Positions 26,001 to 39,300 of a stretch of DNA of 64,000 nt are shown piece by piece. Below the pieces are notes generated by a model. That model ran no database searches and had not been told where the DNA came from. It was given only the letters and a program-made list of their open reading frames with translations. Source of the stretch: Microvelia longipes. Its lineage: Eukaryota; Arthropoda; Insecta; Hemiptera; Veliidae. The position numbers and the translations under genes are program-made. Every line of letters begins with the position of its first letter. The stretch's first letter is position 1. The DNA lies in NCBI GenBank assembly GCA_018340805.1, contig JACMZG010000008.1:73048549-73112548 (forward strand), read 5' to 3'.

Positions 26001-29000
26001 TATTTCACTAAAAATGTATTCAGTGCAAAGTAAAACAAGTATTAAAATAAAATATTTACACAGAAAAAAGTGAAATCCTACAAGGTATTCCTGAGTGTGG
26101 GGGTCTTTAAGGGATTCTTAAAAGCTTAAGTTACACTAGGTGTACAAAATGATAATAATAAATAAATATATACACATACACACACACACAAGTATCCACA
26201 TACTTAATAATTACTTAATACTTTAATAATAACTCTAAAGTATAATTCTTATAATTAAAACTTATTAAAGGGTTTCGAGGAGGAATAGGTCCAAAATAAT
26301 AAATAAAACTAATTTTGCCGAGCTTTCGATATAATTTTATCTTTTTCAAGGCTTAACATAATAAAAACAAAAACAAGTTACATGGTTATTATTTTTCCCT
26401 ATAAACTTTTTTGTCTTATAATTATAACTTCATTTGAATTAAGCTTCATTGAACTAACCATTTTTTTTCAAGAATTAATAATTAAGAATTAATTAAAAAT
26501 GAATTAAGCATTTTTGTACAAGAATTAAGCATTAACTTCGTTGCTTTAATAATTTAAAATATTAGGCCCTATAAAGTTTTTTTGTCTTATAATTAAAACT
26601 TCATTTGAATATAGGGGGTAACTATTTTTTTTGGTGCCTTATTTGCTAACGTAATTTAAAATCAAATGACTGTGCAGGATTCACTCTCAGAGTAGTAAAG
26701 GTCTTCCTGCCTCCCACCCTGACAACAGAGCCATCATGTTTGAGGAAAAAGTTTATTCTAAGAAGAAAATCGGTGAATTTATATCAGTTTTAAATGGGTT
26801 TCAAACTCTTCTAGAAATTGTTAACATAATACAAGGTAGGTTTTATTATATATATTACATAAAAAACAATAATCACTTAAAAGTCTTTATATTATATTAT
26901 ATTATATTACTTTGTAAGTAATATAAAGTTATTTTTATATAAATAATTAACGTTAGTTATGTAGTACATAGTTATACAAATAACTAAACTTAGATATTTA
27001 TATAAAAAAATAAAGGACTTTAGTGTAATTATTTTTTATTTATTATTAAGTGCACAAAAAAGAAAAACTATTAAATTGTGTTTATCATTAAATATATATT
27101 TTATAATTTCTATGTAATTTTAAGTTACCAATATAATTATTAATTAAAGTTATATTTCATTAAATTAAAGTAATTTAGTAAAAAATGCATACTAGTTTTT
27201 AAAATATTGAAAAATACAATATAATGTATAATAAAGTAAAATAATGAATATTTATTTTGATATATTTTTATTTCAAAATTTGGGGAGTTTATAATTGTTT
27301 GTAATTTGTGAAAATTATAAAACATATTTATTGATTTTATATTTTTTATATTTTCTCACCTACTACTGTGTGTGTGAGGAAAGAGTAGAGTATTAGCACA
27401 ATTATTCTTTGTTGTTTTATCTTGAAGTATGTCGTATGAACTAACACACTTTAAATTATTACAAAGAAAAAATTGGGTACGGGGTACCTCGGAACTTTCC
27501 CTCATCACATCAGATTTGCCACGCTCATCCTCCCTACTTCCTAATCACTTTGCTCATCCTCAGAATATACAATTCGCCAAATTTATACTGCAACATGTCT
27601 TCGGACTCGCTTTGTTTGTCCTCAGATAGTAAATGCATCCGTTCCATTCTCAGCTGTCACCCATATAGCACTGACCACGCTCAATGCTACTTAACTTTTA
27701 TGATCCAACAAAAAGTATGGATATACTTGTAGTATTGAAACGAAACTTTGTGTTCCTATTAAATAAAGGTATATACTTGAACCAAATTTCAACTTAATTA
27801 GATTATTTTCTGATTTTTTACAATTTTTTAAAGACGTACACAAGTCATTTGATAAAAATTATAAACTATGCTGATAATAAGATAAAACTTGGCACATATG
27901 TTAGTCTTATACATGGCTTCATGCGTGCCAAATTTCAATGGGATCGGATTATTTTTCCGTGTCATTATTGCAAGTTAATGATGTCAAAAAAAAAAAATTT
28001 ATCGAATTCGTGATTCAAAGTCTGTAGCAGCGCCACCGTCGCTGACAAGAAATTGATAATGGGGTGATCTTTGTTAAAGTCCTTATAAAGGTTTTTGGGT
28101 TTTTCTTATTTGTGACGATTATTTCTTTAAATTTTTTCTTAAAGTGCTTTGATTATTATTAATTTTAGGGTGTATGAACTCAGTAGAATCACTATTGCAT
28201 TGAAAAATTGGGTTTTAATGGGTTGTCAAAAGTATAAATTGAGTTTAACTTTTAAAAGTCATTATAAATTGAGTCATTATAAAAATCACAATATTGTGTT
28301 TTATTATTTATTGTTAACTAATGTTACTTTTAAATAATTTTAGTTTGCACAAGCACACAAAATTACCTATTTATTGCATTAAATTTTTTATATTAGTTGT
28401 AACAGGTGTTTAAATTAAATAATAGCAAGCTGATTTTCACCATAATAGTGTTTTAATTTATTAATCAATTTTATTTACACACTATAATAAATAATAACTC
28501 AATAAATTCATTTTTTTAAATGTTTGTTTAAATTATCTGTTTAGGTTTTATTATTTCTGGGTTAAATCGGACAAATCCAAGTCTGTAGTGATAAGAGCCT
28601 GATTCTATATTTAAAATCCTGGAATAATCAAAGTATTTATCTATGAAACATTTTTTTATCTATTAGCAGTTTTTTTAGCACCGATGGTCGTTCTATTAAT
28701 TTTTAATTCTTCTATCACAAATTAACTAACAATAAAGAAATATAAGAATAATTTTTATTGGCTCGCATGCTAATCCTATGCTAATAAAAATTTTGATCAC
28801 CCTTTCGTTTCCCCACCATTGGTATTGCCAACCTTATAACTATCTCTTTAAATCGCGAATAGCACAACTGCAGCAGTAGACTGATTTTTTCACTAAGTTT
28901 CAACTCTCTAGCATAAATACACTAGGAGCTACAATGATAACAGACACACACATACATACAGACAACTTTGAGAAAACCACTCGGGAGGCCTTAAAAACAC

Positions 29001-32000
29001 TTAAAACCAATAATTCCGGTTTTTAGATTTTTTTGCAAACACAATACTTTTTCTATATACCTACAGTATAAATGAGGAAAAGTAAAGATTATAGTTTATA
29101 AGCTATAGTAAAACTAAAAAAACTATAGAAATATGCCCTTTTAGTGGGAAAAAACGACATTGAGTGCTTGGTGTGACCTGTTCTGGATCTATACCGTCGA
29201 GTCCTACTAGAGTTATAAATACCTAGGTGCCTCATCACCAATTTTTAATTATACCTTTAAACATTTAGATTTTAATTTTTCACAAATATTTGTTTGGATA
29301 TTTGAATGTTAAACTTCTGTCTTAGTAATAAATTATATTCTATTATTATGATATAGAATCCAAAATAGGAGAGGAGTCATCTATGATAGCTCAGTCAACA
29401 GGTTTCCCATGTTCTCAACCATCTGGCAAATTTCCTCAACTTAGTCAACATATACAATTTTTTAAGGTAAACATGGTTTAATTGTTTATTTTGAGATTAT
29501 TTTAAACTAGTATAAATCGAAGTTTTATTAAATCAGAAATGAGAAAGAACGTAGATTATTTTACTATTGCTGTGGAAATATGTTTAATGAAGAGCTATAT
29601 TCAATGAATAGTTTCTAAAGCAACAAAATCACTTAACCATTATGTAAGGTATACTATTTTTTGAGAGCTCATTAAATCTCTCTATCCTTACTGATTTTAA
29701 CTATACAAATCAAATCCAAACAATTTGCTACAAGAAAAATTAATTAAGACTTATTATAACAACAAATAAATGGTTTTTGATTACTTGAAATCTTAATATG
29801 TCGGACAATAATTACTGTCTGATAACTACTTTTACTACCAAGTATAAGTACCAGTAAAAGCAGTACTTTTACTGCCTTAGCAATAAAATCGCTCTTTATT
29901 GACTTGTTTGAGTCAGTTAAGTGATTTTCTTCCTCTTTCTATATGATGATGCCATTCCCCCCCCCCATTCTTAGCACAATATCTTAGTAAAATATCTTTT
30001 ATACAAAGCTAACTAAAACATGATTCATTCACAAAATATAAAGTAATATTAATAATTTCTGTCACTTGACATTGAATTGAATTATGTTACTTGTTATTAG
30101 CAAAATGCAATGCTAAATTTGGGTCATGTTTCATCATTAGACATTGGTCATCATTGATGGCTCGACATAATTTCATATTCCACTCTGTTTCATTAAGTCT
30201 AACTCATAAGAGCAGTTAGAGAGTACTGTTCGTCTCTGTTAAATACTTGACATTATATTCTTCAGAATTTTAATTGAAAGTCAGAGTGAGTCCAGTCTCT
30301 GTCGATGCCCTGAAGAGTTAGTCATAATGAAACAGAGTGGGACATGACATTATGTCGAGCCATCAATGATAGCAAATGTCGAATGATGAAACAGGCCCCA
30401 AATGTAGCATTGCATTTCGCTAATTAGAAGTGACATAAATCCCTTAAATGTCAAGTGACAGAAATTATTAATATTACTTTATATTTTGTGAATAAACCAT
30501 ATTATAGTTAGCTTTATATAAAATCTACCTAACCACCTGTATATATAATTCACCTTGGCCAACAAGCAAGATAGTTGTTCCACCCAATCATATTTTAACA
30601 GATATTGTGCTAAGAATGGGGTAAAATGGCATAGAAAGAGGATAGAAAATCACTTTACTCAACAAAAGTCAAATAGTTATACAGTTATATTGAGTGAGAC
30701 CTTTTACAACATTCATTACTTCTGTCAGTATTTTTCTTCTATCGAATTACTACTTACTGACATTCACTTCAATTTTACTTTCAACATTTTCCAAAATAAA
30801 GCTGCTTCTCTTGGTCCGGCTGCATCCTGCTAGAGCTGCAAAAATCTCTCTAACCTCTTTTTGGAACGGAGGTTTTTGTTATTTGAGGTTATAAAAACAT
30901 TTTTTTATCCAAACCTCTTGATTTGTTTAGGTTGTATTATCTTTGCTTGTGATAATGTTAAAAAACTTTAATAAAAAATGTTTAATTTAATAAAACTTTA
31001 ATTTCAGCATGTTTTGTTCAGATATAAGGATTCCCTCTGCAAATAGTCCAAGAGCCCGACCTGAAAAAATGTGACTCATTTTGTACTCCTTTAAACTAAA
31101 TTTTTCTTAAAATATACCTTAAATTATGAAGGAAAAGCATAGTCTGTCTATCCAGAGTGGAGCCCTTTTTATGATTGCGCATGCTTAAAATTTTATAAAA
31201 TCGCACTAATTCCAGTTTTCTTGCAATAATTGGATCCCTATAAGTCGTGTGCAAAACATGAAGAGGCCATTTTTTAAAGCTGATAAAATTTTCTATATAA
31301 AACAAGTGTTTAATCATCAAAATCGGATGACTACAACCAAAGTTCCTCATGGAGGTCAATGACCTGGACCAATATCTCAGTAATGAGCAAGCCACTCAAG
31401 AGTGTCTTGAGAATGACATACAAGAATCTGACTTTGAAGAATTTAATAGCTTTTGTAGACGATAATTCTTTGCTACATACAAGTAAAATGAGCCTGATCT
31501 TAGAAAATATTCCAACTACGTTTAAAAAAAAAATGACTGGTTTTCTGCTAACCATTTCAATCTTAATACTGGATAAAACGCAATATCTAACTTTAGTCTA
31601 AGAATCATTCATCTCCATATTACCAACCTGTCAGGCTTCTAGAATAATGCTTGATACTAAACTCAATTGTCTCCTCATAAAGATATGTTGCATGTAAAAT
31701 ATCAAGTTTCACCTACGTAATTCGAAAATTAAAAAAATGCTTACCTGGAAACATATTACGAGTTGTATACCTGTCAATGATTCAGAGTAGACTTGCATAT
31801 GGTATATACTGTGGGGACATACTAATCTAGAAGCTCTGCTTCTACTTCAAAGAAAATTGTCAGAATCATGACTAACTCTGCTTCTAGCACATTGAAACCT
31901 CTTTTAAAAATCTTGAAATTATGACTATTATCAATTTATATATTTATAATGCCTTACTGTTTGTAAAAAATAACTATACAATTTTCAAAATTAATAATTT

Positions 32001-35000
32001 TCATCATCAATATAATACTAGGAAAAAACAAGAACTTAACTTACCTGGACATAGGTTGAAGAAATCAGAAGTTAGCCACAGTGTCTTGGGCATAAAACTC
32101 TACAATAAGTTGCCAAAACATATTAAGTCCCTTAATGTCAAAGATTTTAAACAGCAGGTGAAACAGATGTTGTTAGACAATCCATTTTATGAATTAGAAG
32201 AATACTTCATTTCAATTCTTGTAATTATCTTGTTTTACACATTTTTCTTTTGTATATCTTATTGTTATGTGACGCAGCTATTGTTATATTAATAATTTAA
32301 TGAATAAGTATTTATTTATTTAAAGTTATGGCTTTTTCAAAAACACCAAAATAATGGTTAATTTATGCAAATTCAGCGAAATTCTTTGAAAAAATATTGA
32401 CTTTTGTGCATTTTTTTGGCCATTTAACAAATGTCATAACTCTAGTTGTAGTTATCCGATTTTGACAAAAAAACATTTGTTTTATAGGAAATTTTATCAG
32501 CTTTAAAAAATGGCCTCTTTATGTTTGGCACACGACTTACAGGGAACAAGAACTTACTTATTGCAATAAAAATGCAATTCTAGGTTAATTAATGAAGACT
32601 TCAGTCCTATAGAAAGTACTTGAACATGGTCGTTGTCAATTTTTATGTTTTTCCTTTGTCATATGTTCCGAAATAGTATTAGTTTTTAAGTTGTCCATAT
32701 CTTTGTTGTGTTGTCTGTCTGTTTAAAAATAGTTGAGATGTCTCTCCGTTATAGGTTTTTTTGACAGTTTTTACAAGGTACTCTATAAATAACATTAGAA
32801 CGTTGCAAGGTGGAAATAGGATCTTTAGTTTTTGAAAAAAACCGTGACTAGAAATTTGACGGGTTCTTTTGTGCTATTTTTATGTTATATGGTTTGAATA
32901 TTTTCATTACTTTTTGAGTGGAATCACCAAAATAAGGCATAGAGACATATTTAGAATTATTTGGATTTGAAATTTTGAAATTAAATATAGTTTGATTATT
33001 ATTATTTAAATTATTGTTAACTTGGGTTAAATTTATGCCAGGAGAGACAAAGGAAACATTACGAGGAGTTGATGTAGTAAAAGATGGGTTGGTAGTTACA
33101 GGATTGATGGGTGTCGATATATTAAAGGAATTAGATACAAGTCTATTAGGAGTGGAGGTTAATGGCAAATTATTATTGTTATTATTAGGACTATTATAAA
33201 AAGGTGGTTGGTTAGTATTATTCAAGATATTATTTTTTTCTTTATATTCTTTTATAAGTCTATTAATGAAGGACATAGGGTAGTTATTAATTCAGTCCTA
33301 TAGAATGAATTTCTATAGGACTGAAGTCTTCATTAATTAACCTAGAATTTAATTCTTAACAGTCCAATAACTATTTAATAACAATAATAATAACAATTTT
33401 TGTGATTTTATAAAATTTTGAGGATGCACAGTCATATTAAAGGCTCCTCTCTGGATAGGCAGACTATGCTTTTCCTTAATAATTTAAGGTGTATTTTCAT
33501 AAAAATTTGGTTTGAAGTAGTACAAAATGAGTCACATTTGTTAAGCCTGGCTCTTGGACTAAAAGTTAAGATTCCAGCAGCCATTTTGCTAGAAAGCAGC
33601 TTCATTTTGCAACACTGTATCTTTTTCATACTTGATAGGGTTAATAATTTAATCCTACCTGGTTTTAATTCTTAATTATAAATTCAATTAATAGTTATGT
33701 ATGCCATAAGGCTGAGAAGTGTGTCTTTATGTCACAGCAATTAGATTTACCGACGAGCGAAGCGAGTCGGGAAAAATTGCCAAGACATAAAGACATTCTA
33801 AGCCGGATGGCATACACTATTTTTTTTGAGGTAGCACTCATTTAATAAACTGCGCTATATACTTAATTTGAAAAAAAACGTCCAATTAACTCCATATTAT
33901 CGTCGTCATTAAATTCATCCATAGCTTCACACTTTTACTCAAAAATGTAAAAGCTTTACAAATAAACACTCAAAAATTGTCAATTAGAACACCTTTTAAA
34001 AACAAAAAAAAATTAGTCTACGAACAAAAACAGAACAAAATGAACGTTTTTAAAGAAAACTCACGAAGGTTTAACACAGATTGTTTTTGAACACGCTACA
34101 TTACAGTAATGGCGCAACATATGCATTACTTTTACGTCCTAGGAGTTTTTTTTACATTCATTATTGTCCTCGGAGGTGAAAAGTACTAAATAACCTCCTA
34201 TAACAATAATGATTGGCTTCTCATCCTAAAAAGGTCCAATAAAGTGCTCAATTACGTACTACCTCAAAAAAAATTATTAAAACAAATTGATAGACTGATT
34301 TTTAAGTAAATAGGTGTAATTATTTTTAAAATAATTTAAATTTAAATGTTTGATTTGCAGAATGCATTTGATCATGAGCAGGCTGAAAAAGATGGTAAAA
34401 TAATCCCCAGACCTGGTGTTGATAATGATTATGACGAGGCTTTAGAAACTCTTGAACTAAATGAAAAACAACTTAAAAAATATTTAAAGGAGCAATGTGA
34501 ACACTTTGGGTGCAAGGTTGCTATTAATATGTTTATTACTTTGGTAAAACTCTGACTTTGGTAACAACCAGATTTCCATTGATTAATGAATGTTAAAACC
34601 TTTTGGATTACTTTTATCTTGCTTCCTTAAACAATTCTTAGAGGAACAACTTTCTTCTAAACTCACTAGAAATTATATAAAAATACAAAAAATCTGTACA
34701 TCGTATATCACCAACAAACACACGGGATATGTGAGAAGTAGGGGGTTTTAAGGGTGGGGAACTTCTGCAAGACTCGCTCACTTAAGCTAGACATAAATAT
34801 ATTGACAATCATAACCACAAAAATGACAACAATACTTTATTTTTCCACCCAAAATCATGTTAAAAAATATGCAAACCTGTCACCATGACATTGTGAAAAT
34901 TGTTTATGTTCACATTTATCTAAAGATCGTTCAGGTGCTTTTCACATACGTTGATGCTAATAATAATAAGCCACTTATTTGCATTATAAAGTATTTACAT

Positions 35001-35891
35001 TTCATTTTTTTTTTACATAAATTAGTATAACAAATTTCTTCGATACCTGCAGTTCAGCCGTAAGCCGTGGCACCTCTACTGAGGTAGGTGCTTTTTTTCA
35101 TACATTAATGCTACAGTATGATTTTTTTTGTGGATTAATATATTCCCTACCATAAATCTTTGTCCAAAATTCATTTGACAAAGGAATATTAAGATGTTGT
35201 TATTTTCCTTTGCTAAATCACATATTTAAAAGAATATCAATAGACTATCATACTTCTTTGCCCAAAATTTGTTTAACAAAAGAATATTAAGTAGTTTTCA
35301 TTTTTCTTTGCCATATCACATATTTGACAAAGGAATATCAATAGACTATAATACTCCTTTATCCAAATTTATTTGATTAAGGAATAAGAAACATAAAAAG
35401 TTTGGTACACTGCAGGAATTTCATACCAGGTTAATCTCTAGACACTTATTTGTCCGTCATATTAGTTTATGATAATACAAAAAACAACCACTAAAATCCA
35501 TAATATCTGTTTATTCTTTTACATATAATTGTGCTCCAATTTTTTATTAAATACTTAAGTATAATTACATTATTTTATTATTTGGGTTTCTTATAGTAAT
35601 TGCCTTAAGTGCGCATGTCTTGCAGAATTTCCCCATTCTTAAAACCCCCTACTTCCCACATATCCCGTGATGTACAGATTTTTTGTACTTTTTTTTAGAT
35701 TTCTAGTGAGTTTAGAGGAAAGTTGTTCCTCTAAGAATTGTGCAAGGAAGCAAGACAAAAGTAACCAAATGGTTTTACATTAATTAATTAACCAATGAGA
35801 TCTGGTGGTTACCGAAGTAAAACTTTTACCATTACTTTTGGTTTAGTTTAAGGCTTTAAGAAAGAAAGAGAAGGTAAGCTATATATATATA

Positions 35892-35976
<85 letters not shown>

Positions 35977-36259
35977 TACACAAAAATGAAAAAGAAAATA
36001 CTAATCGTATTTAATAAAACATTAAAGATATAATAATACTTACAGAGGTGAAATATAGGTTGTGGATTTTAGAAAAATTTTCGACATACGTCTTCGTCGG
36101 TCTGTAGAGAAAGGAAGTTTCCGAGCTACTACGTTCTCGGAAACTTCCTTTCTCTACAGACCGACGAAGACGTATGTCGAAAATTTTCTAAAATCCACAA
36201 CACCTATATATTCACCCTCTGTAAGTTATTATTATTTATCTTTATTGTTTTTATATATA

Positions 36260-36313
<54 letters not shown>

Positions 36314-39300
36314 GTATATATGTATATATTATATAATGTTTAAAAAACATGCACAAGTCATTTGATAACGATTGAACCATTGAACCAATGCTGATAATGG
36401 GATGATACTATGATACTAGGCACATTTGTTAGTCTTATACATGGCTATATGGGGGCCTAATCACAACATCATATCACAAAATTTTTCCGCATTTTATGAT
36501 TTTTTGAAATTTTGGCTGAGTCATTACTGCATGAGTCATTAATGACATCATAAAATAATTATTTTCTAGATAGCACAACTGCAGCCATAAATAAACTATG
36601 GGATATACAAAATTTCCCCTAGTTTATGCATAAATAAACTATAGCATAAGTAAATATATACACCCATGATCAGACAGACAATTTTGTGAAAACTGCAGGT
36701 ACAGATTGATTTTTGTACAAAGTTTCAACTCTATAGAATAAATAGCTTATAGCATAAATAAACATGCTCAAACAATAACAGATAGACAACTTTGTCAAAA
36801 CTAAGTCAGGAGGTCTTAAAAATACCTAAAAGGGATAATTGCGGTGATATCCTATTTTCAGATTTTTGTAAACACAATACTATTCCTATATACCATGGTA
36901 TTAATGAGGAAAAGTATAAACTAATTGATAATCAGTAGCAACAAATTTCCCTTTGATTATTTTTAAGTACGTATTTTATGAATGTTTTTTACTTAGTGTC
37001 AGGAAAAAGATTAAGTAATAGAATCGCTCTCTTGCCCGGCGCCTTCACCTTTTGTTAGGTCGGGAAATAATATAATTATAAAACAAACCCAGTCAAATAT
37101 TAAATGTTTTAATACACTGTATAATAAGCAATGGGTGAACAAACATGAATAATAAAGGGCCCCTAACATAAAAAGAAATTTGTACCTCTATCATGTGATG
37201 TTGACTCCAGGGCAAGAGAGCGATTCTATTAATTAATCTCTGAGATTCGCCTCTGGTGGCATTTAGATGAACTAAAGTAAAACTATTAAAATGTTTAATT
37301 TAATACTCCTTACAGTCTACATTAAAGGTTTGTGGTTTCAACATCTTATAAAAATGTATCAAATAATTCATAACTTTAATTTCAGATTTGATTTTAAGCT
37401 CCACAATTTTTATCCAAATATTTTATCCCTTAGCGGCCAAAAAAGTTGAGGTTGAGGACCACTGCCTTATAATTGAACATCAGAGAAATTCATTCTTAGA
37501 AGAGGTTAGAATGAAGTTATGTAAAGCCCCTAAAAGCAACAATAGGATGTTTCAGTCCTGTCAAAGTATACTCCTCTATTAATATATCTCTAGTCGAGAG
37601 ATATATTAAAGAGAGAGATATATAGAAAGAGGCTAATTAAGTAATTAGGTTATTTTTTTTACCCAGTTTGACCATCGTTATAATCAGTGATGTTCAATAA
37701 TAAAAAATGTAAATAACTAGCCAAACTTTTCTCATCTCTGACTGTAATTTCCTTAACCTTGTAAATTGTTATATTTTTTTAATGTTTTAATCCTTATCCC
37801 TGTTGGCAGGTAACATATGTAGGTACAGCTAAAAACAGGTATCAGCTAGAAGTACCCGAGTCTGCTGCAAAGAGCTGGAGATGGCTATGATATTGTGGGA
37901 CAGAGGAAAGGTTTCAAAAGGTTTTGGACTGACGAGACCAGGGTAAATTTCTTTCATATCCAAACTGTGTATTATGTGAAGTTTATTAAGAATTGAAATT
38001 CTATGTAGAATAATGAAGACTTCTCTCCTTTAATATTTTCTGTCAATAAATAAAAAAAATAATGGACTGAAATTTTCATTATTTTACCTAAAATTTGCAT
38101 CATTAAGTTTGTTATCCTATTTTTTCTTCATAATGTTTTTCTATTGACCTTGTTGCCTTTAGACCTATTGACCTTGTTGCCTTTAGACCTATTAACCTTG
38201 TTGCCTTTAGACCTATTAACGTCGTTGCCTTTAGACCTATTAACCTTATTGCCTTTAGACCTATTGACCTTGTTGCCTTTAGGCTTATTGACCTTTTTGC
38301 CTTTAGATCTTCTTGCCTTTCAAGCTATTGAACTTGTTGCCTTTAGATATTATGGTTTTGTAATGAACCAAGATAAAACACAGATAATAAAGTTCTCGCT
38401 CAGAAAGGAAGATCCTAAACAAGTTATAAAATTTCTAGGATTTTATATGGATAGCAAGCTAAGTTGGAAAGACCATGTCTCATATTTAGAGAAGAAGTTG
38501 TCATCCACTGTATATATTATGTATAAATTGAAAATGTATATAGAAGGTACTTACCTGAAGATGGCCCATCATGCGATATTCTAGAGTAAGATGAGTTACG
38601 GTATTCTGGTATGGGGGCATGTCAATTTAGAGGAAAAACTTAAGAAACAAAAAAAGTAATAAGAATAATAGCTGAAAAAGATCGATATGAGCATTGCAAA
38701 CCTCTCTTTAGAGAACTTAAAATATTCACAGTTATCAATTTATATATTTATAACTGTCTGAAGTATGTAAAAAGTAATAGCAGTCAATTCAACACTCATG
38801 AAGAGACACAATATAATTGTGCGAGAGACACCTAGGAAATGCAACAAGCAAAATGCAATGCTACATCTGGGAACTGTTCCATCATTCGACATTCTTCATC
38901 ATTGATGGCTCGACATAATGTCATGTTCCACTCTGTTTCATTACGTCTAACTCATCAGGGCGCCGACAGAGCCTGAACTCACTCTGACCTTCAATTAATT
39001 CCGAAGAATATAATGTGAAGTATTTACCAGAGACGAGCGTTGCTCTCTTACCGCCATCATGCATGGCAACTGATGTCTAACTATTGAGTTAGACGTAACG
39101 AAACAGAGTGGGACATGACATTATGTCGAGCCATCAATGATGAAGGTCGAATGATGAACAGTTCCCAGATGTAGCATTGCATTGCTTGTTACATCTCCTT
39201 GGTGTCTCTCGCACAATTATATTGTGTCAACTATTCATGTTTTGCAAAACTCGGTAGTATCAAAATGATATATGTTTTGCTTGCCATGCATGATGGCGGT

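Larger units (their letters stand above)
31047..33560. repeat. Foldback element D, copy 2, split by two insertions
   Basis: Left arm at 31047-31350 (GAGCCCGACCTGAAAAAATG, TGACTCATTTTGTAC, ATGAAGAGGCCATTTTTTAA) and right arm at 32320-32571 plus 33375-33560 (AAAAAATGGCCTCTTTATGT, TACAAAATGAGTCACATTTG, CTGGCTCTTGGAC) match the complete copy at 13971-14651. A LINE fragment lies between the arms, and a Penelope-like piece interrupts the right arm. Confidence 0.85.

Noticed and set aside
31359..31601. Plus-strand 80-residue frame in intron 14
   Set aside because: No conserved motif; it crosses the edge of the foldback arm and LINE-type debris.
32848..33276. Asn-rich 142-residue protein as an independent gene
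   Set aside because: Its ends match Penelope-type motifs, it needs frameshifts to continue, and it lies in a transposon nest.
36062..36310. 82-residue open frame over the hairpin
   Set aside because: It reads through both arms of an inverted repeat and a TA tract; no protein logic.
38144..38584. 146-residue protein with LLPLDLLT repeats
   Set aside because: It is a 24-bp minisatellite read in frame into a LINE remnant.
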